Part shown: one piece after another, positions 55,630-64,000 of the stretch
Layout of the letters: every line of letters begins with the position of its first letter
How positions within the stretch are numbered: the stretch's first letter is position 1
Assembly (NCBI RefSeq): GCF_028330965.1
Contig: NZ_JAQMUB010000025.1
Span: 57,227-121,226 of the forward strand
Reading direction: 5' to 3'
Length of the DNA: 64,000 bases
Source: Oscillatoria sp. CS-180
Lineage (GTDB): Bacteria; Cyanobacteriota; Cyanobacteriia; Phormidesmidales; Phormidesmidaceae
Notes under the pieces: model-generated
What the model was told of the DNA's origin: nothing
Databases searched by the model: none
Seen by the model: only the letters and a program-made list of their open reading frames with translations
Made by a program: the position numbers and the translations under genes

Positions 55630-55745
55630 TATCTAGCCGTCGCCAGTTTCGTTAGGACAGATGGCGAGCGATTGGGCAATGCGCTAAATACCCGAATGCG
55701 ACTGGGTGCACTAGTCCCTAGAGAGTGCTAAAGCTATACTAATGC
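55630..55745 (+). repeat. Short relative of the 17918-18213 element
   Basis: TAGCCGTCGCCAGTTTCGTT at 55635 and CTAAAGCTATACTAATGCC at its right end parallel TAGCCGTCGCCAGTTCCGTC (about 17984) and CTAAAGCTATGACATAGCC (about 18181) in the same order and strand, with a GACTGGG/GGTGCAC block between. The outer inverted repeats are absent and the middle is shorter. It looks like a deleted or decayed copy in the gap upstream of psaK. The rest of the 317-bp gap holds the HLR1-like site. Confidence 0.55.
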
Positions 55746-55763
55746 CTCTGCTCACACTGCTGT

Positions 55764-55781
55764 TCTGTAAACTCTTGCAAA
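55764..55781 (-). promoter_or_regulatory. HLR1-like site (possible RpaB binding) upstream of psaK
   Basis: Read on the minus strand, TTTGCAAGAGTTTACAGA fits the HLR1 direct-repeat form with half-sites TTTGCA and TTTACA ten bases apart; one half deviates by one base. HLR1 sites bound by RpaB control photosystem I genes in cyanobacteria. It lies about 130 bp before psaK. Orientation and single mismatch keep confidence low. Confidence 0.35.
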
Positions 55782-55909
55782 AAATTCGTGACTAGGTGTT
55801 GGGTGTCACCAAAAATTTTCACTAAGGTCGCGATTCTGTGAGTGTGCTACCCAGCCCGCTAAAGGGTTCGCTCCTTATAGTGCTGATAATCATTTGAGGA
55901 AATAGAAAA

Positions 55910-56176
55910 TTGTCTTTGTCTTACTCCTTGTTACTAATGGCTGTACCCCACACCCCAGAGTGGAGTCCCACGGTTGCGATTGTGATGATTGTGTGTAATG
56001 TGCTGGCGATCGCGATCGGTAGACAGGTCATCAAATATCCCAGCGAAGGCCCGGCCCTCCCTGCTCCTGCTTTGTTTGGCGGTATGGGACTGCCTGCTCT
56101 GCTGGGCACCACTAGCCTGGGTCACCTGCTTGGAGCTGGTGCCATTCTAGGTCTCGCTAACATTGGCGTGCTTTAG
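55910..56176 (+). CDS. psaK: Photosystem I reaction center subunit PsaK
   Basis: The 88-aa thylakoid membrane protein has two TM helices (about 21-40, TVAIVMIVCNVLAIAIGR, and 62-85) joined by a positively charged loop. The signatures are EWSPTVAIVMIVCN and GHLLGAGAILGLANIGVL. I keep the TTG start at 55910 because GAGGA lies about ten bases before it and it yields the usual short presequence; ATG 55937 would shorten the protein by nine residues. PsaK sits at the edge of PSI and helps state transitions and antenna coupling. It stands alone. Confidence 0.95.
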   Translation: MSLSYSLLLMAVPHTPEWSPTVAIVMIVCNVLAIAIGRQVIKYPSEGPALPAPALFGGMGLPALLGTTSLGHLLGAGAILGLANIGVL

Positions 56177-56284
56177 GCTTGGGTGTTTTACACAGGGTTG
56201 AGATGGCACTCGATTGAAGGATCCCCTTGGGCTGTCGAGCTTTTGGAGGATCGGCCTAGGACTGATGCTGCCTCAGCCTTATAA

Positions 56285-56318
56285 GACCCGGGAGGTGCGA
56301 TCTCGTGCCTCTCGGGTT
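56285..56318. terminator. Strong hairpin between psaK and tpsB, probable terminator
   Basis: GACCCGGGAGGTGC and GTGCCTCTCGGGTT form a 14-bp stem with two non-Watson-Crick pairs around loop GATCTC. It lies 109 bp after psaK and convergent to tpsB. There is no long T-run, so efficiency is uncertain. Confidence 0.55.
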
Positions 56319-56424
56319 AACCCTGAACCCTGAGGAGATTTCTGGAAATAAAATACTCGGCATTAGCGCATTACACTTGCGCTAATACAACCCTACCAGC
56401 GGTAAAGTCTTGCTTGGAGATTCC

Positions 56425-58146
56425 CTAAAATTGAAAATCCAAACTGAAATAGAACCGCAACCCTGGCGGATCATCGGTGCTGAGTTCCTCAATATCAATC
56501 AGGGGATAAGCAAAGTCAGCACGGGCATTCAGATCTTCGGTAATGTCTAACAGAAAACCGACCCCTGTACCCAGCAGCAAATTATTATCAGTGACGTCGG
56601 CGCTGTCACTGCTATTCCAAACATAGGCACCGTCTAAAAAGGGAGCAATTCGGAAAAAGGGCAGACCTGCTTCGTTGCGAGAGATAACAATCTGGTCCTC
56701 GATAGAAAACCGAAAGCCGTTATCTCCAAAGCGCTGGTTCTGATCGTATCCCCTGACGGAGAGCCCCCCGCCCGCAAAAAACTTTTCCGAGCCGGGCAGC
56801 GAATCAGGAGACAGTTGAACACTGCCCCTCGCCAGCAACAGATGGTCATTGCTGAGACGCTGGACTCGTTGAACTTGACCGATCCAGCTGAAAAAGCCAT
56901 CAGTGTTGCCGTCCGCGATCGCGGTGTCTTCTGTCCGTTCTTCCCCTAGCCGAAACTGAGATTGTAAAGCCCAGGCACCGTTTACATCTCGCTGGATATA
57001 ATCCTGTCCAAAACTCAGCACATTAGTGCTGGCCGAATCAGTGATGATCCCCGAAATCAAGGTCGAACCTTCGCGATATCGATAGCCAAGAGACAGCGCA
57101 AATTCCTCTCGCGGAGTGCGAATGAGGGGTTGTCGGACACTCACTTCGTAAATGTCTGTTGAGCCTTCGGTATCGAAGGCAAAGGTCGGTTGGTTGGGAT
57201 CTGTAATCTCAAACTCATTAGGCGTCAGCCGGACCAGCAGCGTCCCATTCGTTGGGCTGATAGGCACCCGATAGCCCAATTCGTAAACTTTCGAGCCTGC
57301 GGTCGTTGTCCAAGTCGCTGAACTGAATAAGGTATCACCTAGCCCGGCCAGATTCCTAAATTCAAGCCTGCCGCCGATGCGGACGGTACCTACGGAGGGT
57401 GGCGAATAGTTGTCGCTAAACAGTGAGCCACCAATCGTAGAGGCCTCTTCCACGCGCACGATGAGTCGGCTTTTACCGACATCGCTGCCTGCTCTCAAGC
57501 TAGCTTCTACGCTTTCGAACATGGGATCAATCCGTAGTAGGCGCAGCTGGTCTTCCAAGCGACCTTGGTTCAGGGGTCGGGTTCCTCCCTGAGCAATCCG
57601 AACGCGCACATAGTCTTGTAGGCGATCGGTCCCCTCTACCACAATCTCTTCTAGCTCGCCTTCCAGCACCTCGATTTGAACAACGCCCTCGACAACTGTT
57701 TGAGTATTGATGATTGCTCGCGATGTAATGTAGCCATCATTCAGATACAGCTGGGTAATCGCGTCGGCGGCCTCTTGCAGTTCTGCCAAAGTGACTTCGC
57801 GATTTTCATAGGGCGCCACGATCGCCGCCAATGTTTCTGCATCAAAGAGCGTGCTGCCAACGACTTGAATATCGGTCACGGCAAACGGAATAGTGGCGCC
57901 ATCCGGTGAGGGGGGTTCAGGAACAGTGGGAATGCTAGGTTCGTCATCTTCAGGCAAAGGCGTTGGTACGGGCGGCTCAGACGGAAATCGATCTTCGCCA
58001 GGGTCAACTTGTGCTAGCTGAGACAACACATTCGACGAAGTTCTGAGTCTATCCGGCGGCACCATTGATGCCGCCACGACAGAGGGAAACAGCCAAAAGA
58101 ACGCAATCGCCGTGTAGCTAGAGAAACTTAGGAGGCGCAGGGGCAT
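56425..58146 (-). CDS. TpsB outer-membrane transporter (ShlB/FhaC family)
   Basis: The 573-aa product starts at ATG 58146. It has a signal peptide (about 1-26), a Pro-rich spacer (about 50-80), two POTRA domains (about 85-230, FAVTDIQVVGSTLFDAETLA and VQIEVLEGELEEIVVEG), and a 16-strand beta-barrel ending in a C-terminal Phe (FYFSLDFQF), the outer-membrane insertion signal. TpsB proteins export a large TpsA partner recognised by its N-terminal TPS domain. The likely partner is the 59523-64000 gene on the same strand, separated by a PstS-like gene on the opposite strand. Confidence 0.93.
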   Translation of the reverse strand: MPLRLLSFSSYTAIAFFWLFPSVVAASMVPPDRLRTSSNVLSQLAQVDPGEDRFPSEPPVPTPLPEDDEPSIPTVPEPPSPDGATIPFAVTDIQVVGSTLFDAETLAAIVAPYENREVTLAELQEAADAITQLYLNDGYITSRAIINTQTVVEGVVQIEVLEGELEEIVVEGTDRLQDYVRVRIAQGGTRPLNQGRLEDQLRLLRIDPMFESVEASLRAGSDVGKSRLIVRVEEASTIGGSLFSDNYSPPSVGTVRIGGRLEFRNLAGLGDTLFSSATWTTTAGSKVYELGYRVPISPTNGTLLVRLTPNEFEITDPNQPTFAFDTEGSTDIYEVSVRQPLIRTPREEFALSLGYRYREGSTLISGIITDSASTNVLSFGQDYIQRDVNGAWALQSQFRLGEERTEDTAIADGNTDGFFSWIGQVQRVQRLSNDHLLLARGSVQLSPDSLPGSEKFFAGGGLSVRGYDQNQRFGDNGFRFSIEDQIVISRNEAGLPFFRIAPFLDGAYVWNSSDSADVTDNNLLLGTGVGFLLDITEDLNARADFAYPLIDIEELSTDDPPGLRFYFSLDFQF

Positions 58147-58336
58147 AGTCCACCTGTCTAGACACGTCGTTCAAATTATCGCCACTAATCAGGAAAATCA
58201 GAACTAAATCACGAAATTTGGACATTTTTTTAGATTTTCGATGTAGATGACTAGACATCATTGGGCCGAATAACTCGGTACGATAGCGTAATCCTGGTTG
58301 CATCGATTTTAATTGATGTTGTCTAGGAGAAATTCA

Positions 58337-59404
58337 GTGACTAGTAGAAACAAGGCTCCTCTTCTGTTGGCATCGTTTGCGTTTGTTGTTCTGTTAGCAG
58401 GGGGTGTTCTGGGACGGCTCACCTACAAAAACAATTTTGGACTGAGTTCTGTCCTCGGTTCAGGTACCAGCAACGCATCGACCGAAACGACCTCTACATT
58501 GCTCAAGCAGGAAGCTAGCAGCACCGGGGACCGCTTCAGTGATATTGAAGCGTTGCCTTCTGGCACATTTAGCTACGGTGGCAGTACGACTTGGGCACCT
58601 GTGCGAAGCAAGATCGACACCATCATGCAGCAAGCTCAGCCTGAGTTTCGATTACGCTATGTCGAGGCTGAGGGGGCAGTTCCTGGGTCTGAAACAGGGA
58701 TTCAAATGCTGCTGAGAAATGAATTGTCTTTTGCTCAATCCTCTCGACCCCTCAAAGCGGAGGAGCGCTATCAAGCTCAGGAAAAGGGTTACATTCTCAA
58801 GGAAATTCCCGTGGCTGTAGAGGGGATCGCGATCGCCGTCAACAATGACCTTCCCATTCAAGGTCTGACTCTCGAAGAGCTCAAAGGTATCTACACAGGA
58901 GAACTGACCAACTGGAATCAGTTAGGCGGGCCTGATTTGAAGATTGAAGCCATTTCCCGTCCTCTTGTTGGTGGTACCGTTGAGTTTTTTGTCAACACTG
59001 TCTTAGATAGCGAGGAGTTGCCGGCAGTTGCTCAGGTGGTCGACTCAACAACAGAGGGACTGCGTCGGGTGGAAGAAAATGCGGGTGCTATTTTCTATGC
59101 CTCATCGCCTGAAGTGGTTGGGCAATGCAGTGTGAAAGCGGTTGCCGTCGGTTTTGATGCTAGCCAGCTCGTCAGACCCTACCTTGAGCCCTACATTCAA
59201 CCAGAGAACTGCCCTGAGCAGCGCAATCAAATCAATCGTGCAGCCCTTCGTAGCGGCGAATATCCTCTGATGCGACAGCTATTTGTCATTGTCAGAGAAG
59301 ACGGAATGGTTGATCAAAAGGCTGGTGAAGCTTACGTCAATCTGTTGTTAACTGAAGAAGGCAAAGACATGCTCAATGAAATTGGTTTTGTGGCTATTCG
59401 CTAG
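58337..59404 (+). CDS. PstS-like phosphate ABC transporter substrate-binding protein
   Basis: The product has about 355 aa. I choose GTG 58337, eight bases after TAGGAGA, rather than the TTG or ATG at 58313-58316 that precede this site. A hydrophobic N-terminal segment (about 8-30) could be a signal or anchor. Motifs of the PstS/PBP-like-2 family are GGSTTWAPV, SSRPLKAEER, GIYTGELTNWNQLGG, SRPLVGGTVEFF and the final TEEGKDMLNEIGF. It binds phosphate or a similar anion in the periplasm. No pstCAB genes are near. Its position between tpsB and tpsA on the other strand looks like an insertion. Confidence 0.9.
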   Translation: MTSRNKAPLLLASFAFVVLLAGGVLGRLTYKNNFGLSSVLGSGTSNASTETTSTLLKQEASSTGDRFSDIEALPSGTFSYGGSTTWAPVRSKIDTIMQQAQPEFRLRYVEAEGAVPGSETGIQMLLRNELSFAQSSRPLKAEERYQAQEKGYILKEIPVAVEGIAIAVNNDLPIQGLTLEELKGIYTGELTNWNQLGGPDLKIEAISRPLVGGTVEFFVNTVLDSEELPAVAQVVDSTTEGLRRVEENAGAIFYASSPEVVGQCSVKAVAVGFDASQLVRPYLEPYIQPENCPEQRNQINRAALRSGEYPLMRQLFVIVREDGMVDQKAGEAYVNLLLTEEGKDMLNEIGFVAIR

Positions 59405-59522
59405 AAGAATTGCCTTACTGATAGCGAATGACAGCAACCCCAAAATCCATCGAATGTTCCCTGTAGATATCCAACTTCAAATCCGTTGTAGTCGTTGTAG
59501 CTCAGACGATCCCGTGACAGCG

Positions 59523-62500
59523 TTACCAGGGATTGCCCACCAGCGTAAAGGCAGACCAGTAGTAGGGGTGCTGTGTATCACCAAAGGACATATTCTGCAA
59601 CTCTTTGGGTAACGGTATTTTTCCGCCACTCCACACCAGATGATTATCCTGCACAGTAACTTCGCCACGTAACATGGCCAGCTGCGCTTGTTGCAGAGCG
59701 GCGGCTTTGTAGTCAACCTGACCTAATTGGGTATACAGTTCGGCCATGAGGCCCGCTGTTTCTAAGTCGCTGACTTGCCAAAGAGCCGCGATCGCCGTTT
59801 TAGCGCCTGACTTGATGGCAAATCCCGCAAATCCCAACTCAGCCTCCTTGCCACCTACCAGTGTTCGACAGGCGCTCAAGACCAGCAGTTCGACAGCCGG
59901 CTTATTAAGCTGTAGTTCGGGTAGTTCTGAAAGGCCCAAGCGACGGTTCCAGAACTGAATGTAGGAGTTATCCAAGCCGCCATCGGTGAACTGTCCGTGA
60001 GTTGCCAAATGCAGAATCGGATAAGCCTCTTCAGAACGCTCTTGTCGAACCGTTTGAGGGGTGAAGGTTTCATTCAAATACTGATCGCCAGCCCAGAGAC
60101 TGTTGATCGCTGCGAGTTCAACTGGAACGGCAGGTAAGGGAGGCTGATCGGTGAATACAGACGCCCCCATTGCCAGCACTGAAGCATTGCGAACATTGCC
60201 AATGCGGGTATCCGTGAGCGACAAGCTTGGCATGAGGCCCACACTGTAGTTTTCAATGATGAACTGATTGCCATCGTGGAGTGCGGCGATCGGGGTTAAC
60301 CGCAGTCCCTGATCTAACACAAAGGAAATGTGTCCAACGTCTTCACGCTCCAGAGTTGCTTCAAAGGGGGCAACCAGCCAACTGTAGAGGTCCTGTGACG
60401 GCACGAGATAGTTGTCTAGACGCCGCCGAGTGCGGTCAGTTAGCTCGATGCGTAACCGTCGCACAGCAGCCAACACCTCTGCCCGTGTCGCTTCTGTGAG
60501 AACCCGCTGGGGCGGATTGTCGCCAATCACGAGGATCAATTCCAGTAAGTCATCATCAGAGGGAATGGGCTTGGGCAAAGTGCGATCGCGCTGAGCCGTG
60601 GTTTGTGTCACAGCTTTGGTAGCCTGTCCTATTTCCTGATGAGTGGCCTCGGCAACGACACCCTCCTCTGATGAGGACACGAAGTTCGCATATATCAGTG
60701 CAGTTCGAACCCCTGTCAAGTCTTCTGCCCGTTTTAGGGCATCAAAGTCTGCGAAAGCGTTAGCCTCAACGCCTAGATAGTCTTCATATTCCTGAACATA
60801 GCTAGCCTCAGTCGAACGAACCGCCACAACTACGTCTGGCTCGGGAGTGGGATTACAGTCACCCGTTACGCATCGAAGACTATTGGCGTCAGGTCCAGAT
60901 GGTCCAGGTGGTTGGGTTGGACCGGGTGGTTCGGGCAGCGGTGGTTCGGGGTCTGGCGGCAGCGGTGGTTCAGGTGGCGGCATGGGCTGCGGTGGTTCGG
61001 GCTGCGGTGGTTCGGGTTGCGGTGGTTCAGGCTGCGGTGGCAGGGGCGGTTCTGGAGGTGGACCCGGCGGTTCAGGTGGTGCTGCTGGAGATTCAAAAGC
61101 CCCGATATCGCGAATTCCGTTGGCGACAGGTACGCCTCGCTGGTCCGCACCTGCTCCAGTTCCAGCGTCAATAGCGGGACTGCCGGTCAGCAGGGCGTGA
61201 GTTTCAGTGACTCCGCCATTGTTAGCCAAAGGTCCGATGAGCGGATCTCCATTAACCACGTTAGGACCCGTTTGATTTAAGGCACCTGCAACATTATCTA
61301 AGGTATTGCCAGCCAGAATCGTATTCAGCGCTATGACTGAGCCGCCAAAGACGTTAGCGACGCCGCTTCCTGTTCCTGTAGAGGCTGTGTTAGCGGTCAC
61401 GGTGGCCTGATCGAGCGTTAGTGTGCTGTTGGTCCCCAACGAGAAGCCCCCCCCAATGTTGATAGCGGTATTACCGGAAAGGGTACTGTTGCTAACGGTT
61501 GTGGTAAATGCTCCGAAGGGTGGAATGGTGTTGATGTCAATGCCGCCCCCATTGGCACCGGCTGTGTTGCCAGAGATCGTGCTGTTCGCGATCGCGACGT
61601 TGCCCGCTTCTGCGACCTTGATGCCGCCGCCGTTGACCCCCGCGACGTTGTCTGAAATAGTGCTGGCGTCGATGTTTAGCTGGTTAATGTTGCCAATGCC
61701 GCCGCCACTAGCCACGGCGGTGTTTTCTTGAATCTGACTATTGCTCAGCGATAGGCTGCCCTGGTTGAAGATGCCGCCGCCATCGCCTAGCCCCGTCTCG
61801 CTGTTTCCCGCAGCGTTTTCGCGAATTGGACTGGTATCAATCGACAAGATGCCAGTATTGAAAACGCCGCCGCCGTCTGCTGTCGCCGTATTTTCGCTCA
61901 CAATCGTGTTGCTAATGGCAGTCTCTATACCCTCGTTTGCGATCGCGCCTCCCACAGAAGCTGCGTTTGCGTTGAGCAAACTATTGACAATCTGTATACT
62001 GGCGCCTGTTTGGTTGAAAATAGCGCCGCCGCTCTGGGCTGCGTCATTATTACTGAGCGTGCTATTGCTGAGGGTGAAGGTGCCGTTGTTGCCAATGCCG
62101 CCCCCTGAACTAGCGGTGTTGCCGCTAATGGTGCTGCCTGTCACATCAAAGGTCTGGCTGAAATTGTAAAGACCGCCGCCCAAGTTCGCGGTGGTATTGT
62201 CGGTGATCAGGCTGTTGGCGATCGTCACCTGCCCCTGGAAGTTGTCAACGCCCCCCCCGTTGTTGGCAGAGGTGTTGAGACGGACTGAACTATCGTTGAT
62301 GGTGAGAATTCCGTTTTCGGAGTTGGCGATCGCGCCACCACTATTGGTCTGTGCTACGTTGCTCTCCAGGCGACTACCGCTAATCGTGAGAGTCCCAACA
62401 TTGAGAATTCCACCCCCAAATTGTTCAACGGTGTTGTTATCAATGTTGACGTCATTAATTGCTAAGGTGCCTAAGTTGAAAATTCCTCCGGCAAAATCTG

Positions 62501-64000
62501 CATTGCCATTCTGAAGCGTCAGCGAGCTAATGGTTACAGTGCTGCCGTCCTCGACTGTGAGGAGGCGATGGGCGTTGTTGCCATCTAAAAAAGTGGTCCC
62601 CCTATTGGCCCCAATCAGAATCAAGTCGCGATCGATCACCACCGTATCGCCTTCCTGATAGATACCCGGTCCCAAATTAACGGTGGTTGTCCCTGTGACG
62701 TTGCCGATAACGCCTAAAGCGTTGGTAAGGGTAGGATTCGCAATGTCAGCTAATCCCTCCTGATTGAGGTTGAGCACCAGGTTGTTACCCGCCAGATTGA
62801 TGGCTACGGGGCCTTCAGATTGGTCAATATAGCGAGAGGCGGTTAGTGTCAGGGTGGCGTTATTATCGACTGTGACGTTGATGTTGCTGACCAGGATAAT
62901 GTCTCCCGCCCCATCAGAACCCGGAAGACCTGTGGGAGCACCGTCGATGGTTGAAGCGGTGAAGTCTGTTCCATTCGTGAGGGTTTGCTCGATCGCGAGC
63001 GCCTCCCCAGGTCCGATAAAGATATCGTTGGGGTCAATCAGCCACAGCCCAGAAGTTCCTTGAGGCGCACTGGCATCAACCTGCCCGCCGGCAAATTGCA
63101 GCGACTGCAAACCTGACGTTTCCACCAAGCCGCCGTTCCCTCCATCGGGGCCTCCTCGCGCGGTGATCATGCCTGCGAAGATGGCCTCACCATCGGCCCA
63201 TACAATGACGCGACCGCCGTCTCCCATCTGTACGGCATCAGCGCGAATCGTGCTGCCGCTGTCTACTTGTGCCGTCTGAGCGCGAGGCAAACTGCCCTGC
63301 CCCTGATAGTCGCCGCCAATCCGGACATCACCCCCTGTAACCAGACCAGACGCCTCGATCTGCACCTCTGACAGCCGCAGGTCACGACCCAGCACCAGCA
63401 CCTGCCCACCCTGCGTATTCTCCACATTCAGCGTTCCAGAAACCGTTGCGCGGCCAGTGGCCGTTGCAACAGGAGTCCCATTATCAAGCTGTACAGTGCC
63501 GTCGGGATTCACGGTGACGTTGGTGGCTGAGGCGATCGCGCTACCAGTCAGCAACTGCGGCAGCGATAGGGGCGTAAACGTTTCTGTCGACGTTGCCAAC
63601 GCCTCCGGTAGCGTCTCAACTTCCAAGTTCAGCAGCGAGCCGACTTGCTCAATGCGGACCAGACTGTTGCCCTCAACCGCACTAATGACGATGTCGCCCC
63701 CCGGAGCGGCAATCGTGCCCGTATTCAGCACTTGTCCACCCATTAGAACTACGGTCTGTCCGGGGGGAACGCTCAAGGTCCCGGCATTGACGACGTTGCC
63801 CGGAGCATCGAGGCTGAAGCTAAAGCTGTCCGGTTCACCTACCAGAGCGGCATAGTCTGGCGTGCCGACTGTGCCAAACGCGCCTGTGGCAAAGTTCACC
63901 TGGTCTGCTGTGATGGCCGTGAAGCCACCTTGTAGATTCAGTGCTGAGTTGGGACCGAAAAGGATGCCGTTGGGGTTGATGAGAAAGAGGTTGGCGTCAG
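59523..64000 (-). CDS. Two-partner secretion passenger (TpsA) with beta-helix and C-terminal CHAT domain, 5' end outside window
   Basis: The frame stays open to the right edge, so the N-terminus is missing; at least 1490 residues are present. It begins inside the filamentous-haemagglutinin TPS domain ([19 protein letters not shown]), which TpsB recognises. A right-handed beta-helix follows, built of GGG(I/V)xN-type repeats with many ISGNTA turns. Next come a choice-of-anchor-like segment ([18 protein letters not shown]), a proline-rich linker encoded by 60897-61086, and a CHAT domain near the C-terminus. The CHAT dyad His (codon 59997-59999, HLATHG) and Cys (about 59865, LSACRT) are intact. 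A surface or secreted adhesin carrying a caspase-like protease is implied; activity and substrate are unknown. Confidence 0.92.
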   Translation of the reverse strand, partial: DANLFLINPNGILFGPNSALNLQGGFTAITADQVNFATGAFGTVGTPDYAALVGEPDSFSFSLDAPGNVVNAGTLSVPPGQTVVLMGGQVLNTGTIAAPGGDIVISAVEGNSLVRIEQVGSLLNLEVETLPEALATSTETFTPLSLPQLLTGSAIASATNVTVNPDGTVQLDNGTPVATATGRATVSGTLNVENTQGGQVLVLGRDLRLSEVQIEASGLVTGGDVRIGGDYQGQGSLPRAQTAQVDSGSTIRADAVQMGDGGRVIVWADGEAIFAGMITARGGPDGGNGGLVETSGLQSLQFAGGQVDASAPQGTSGLWLIDPNDIFIGPGEALAIEQTLTNGTDFTASTIDGAPTGLPGSDGAGDIILVSNINVTVDNNATLTLTASRYIDQSEGPVAINLAGNNLVLNLNQEGLADIANPTLTNALGVIGNVTGTTTVNLGPGIYQEGDTVVIDRDLILIGANRGTTFLDGNNAHRLLTVEDGSTVTISSLTLQNGNADFAGGIFNLGTLAINDVNIDNNTVEQFGGGILNVGTLTISGSRLESNVAQTNSGGAIANSENGILTINDSSVRLNTSANNGGGVDNFQGQVTIANSLITDNTTANLGGGLYNFSQTFDVTGSTISGNTASSGGGIGNNGTFTLSNSTLSNNDAAQSGGAIFNQTGASIQIVNSLLNANAASVGGAIANEGIETAISNTIVSENTATADGGGVFNTGILSIDTSPIRENAAGNSETGLGDGGGIFNQGSLSLSNSQIQENTAVASGGGIGNINQLNIDASTISDNVAGVNGGGIKVAEAGNVAIANSTISGNTAGANGGGIDINTIPPFGAFTTTVSNSTLSGNTAINIGGGFSLGTNSTLTLDQATVTANTASTGTGSGVANVFGGSVIALNTILAGNTLDNVAGALNQTGPNVVNGDPLIGPLANNGGVTETHALLTGSPAIDAGTGAGADQRGVPVANGIRDIGAFESPAAPPEPPGPPPEPPLPPQPEPPQPEPPQPEPPQPMPPPEPPLPPDPEPPLPEPPGPTQPPGPSGPDANSLRCVTGDCNPTPEPDVVVAVRSTEASYVQEYEDYLGVEANAFADFDALKRAEDLTGVRTALIYANFVSSSEEGVVAEATHQEIGQATKAVTQTTAQRDRTLPKPIPSDDDLLELILVIGDNPPQRVLTEATRAEVLAAVRRLRIELTDRTRRRLDNYLVPSQDLYSWLVAPFEATLEREDVGHISFVLDQGLRLTPIAALHDGNQFIIENYSVGLMPSLSLTDTRIGNVRNASVLAMGASVFTDQPPLPAVPVELAAINSLWAGDQYLNETFTPQTVRQERSEEAYPILHLATHGQFTDGGLDNSYIQFWNRRLGLSELPELQLNKPAVELLVLSACRTLVGGKEAELGFAGFAIKSGAKTAIAALWQVSDLETAGLMAELYTQLGQVDYKAAALQQAQLAMLRGEVTVQDNHLVWSGGKIPLPKELQNMSFGDTQHPYYWSAFTLVGNPW

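Noticed and set aside
60847..61280. Gly-rich and Trp/Arg-rich plus-strand open frames opposite the proline linker
   Set aside because: They are the complement of a simple Pro-codon repeat in the TpsA gene; composition alone explains them.
61423..62514. Series of plus-strand frames rich in Leu, Pro and Met over the beta-helix
   Set aside because: They mirror the periodic Asn/Gly/Ser repeats of the TpsA gene on the other strand; no independent coding signal.
1..64000. CRISPR array, tRNA or rRNA genes, prophage or integrase
   Set aside because: No regularly spaced repeats, no cloverleaf with a T-arm consensus, no rRNA core and no integrase or phage protein were seen. Repeats found are dispersed or in-frame.

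Overview
The window comes from a cyanobacterium. The evidence is a psaK gene (photosystem I subunit), an FtsZ with the N-terminal extension usual in this phylum, many copies of the HIP1 octamer GCGATCGC (for example 10665-10672 and 13527-13534), and two chemotaxis-like gene clusters of the type that controls twitching or gliding motility and phototaxis in cyanobacteria. The genus cannot be fixed from the sequence alone. No tRNA, rRNA, CRISPR array or intact transposase was seen.

1-9650: the end of a motility chemosensory operon (tail of a CheW, a TPR/acidic MCP, a giant CheA hybrid kinase), resembling the Tax3/Pil cluster of Synechocystis and the Hmp cluster of Nostoc. fabI follows. 10568-17904: a two-gene operon of exported leucine-rich-repeat proteins, one ending in pentapeptide repeats and the other in TPR plus a caspase-like CHAT domain. 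Divergent from it are a FecR-like exported protein and an M48 metalloprotease. 17918-28840: mixed genes (Uma2, membrane glycosyltransferase, aroE, a peptidoglycan-binding/HEAT protein, GT4, a lone ABC permease with a SLATT protein, a CocE-type hydrolase) punctuated by several short non-coding repeat elements. 29298-33167: a SpoIIE-type phosphatase with a degenerate receiver, a GNAT and an aldo/keto reductase.

33800-45185: a complete second chemosensory operon in the order PatA-type regulator, CheY, CheW, MCP with GAF, MCP, CheA hybrid. This is the pixG-H-I-J1-J2-L order, but the GAF domain does not look like a bilin-binding photosensor and both MCPs have divergent hairpin tips. 45334-49684 is more AT-rich to the eye and looks accessory: a lone TRAP-type binding lipoprotein, a sulfotransferase-like protein followed by a split CHR (chromate/sulfate family) transporter pair, and a VOC protein. 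50453-50541 is the signal recognition particle RNA, followed by two overlapping small genes.

51528-55592 (minus strand) is a cell-division neighbourhood: membrane protein, ftsQ, ftsZ, small protein, thiD. psaK follows on the plus strand. 56425-64000 holds a two-partner secretion system: the TpsB outer-membrane transporter, a phosphate-binding PstS-like protein on the other strand, and a very large TpsA passenger. The passenger carries a beta-helix, a proline-rich linker and a C-terminal CHAT domain, and runs off the right edge. The most interesting theme is that two separate exported proteins with caspase-like CHAT domains occur in one 64-kb window, each attached to a recognition or adhesion scaffold.
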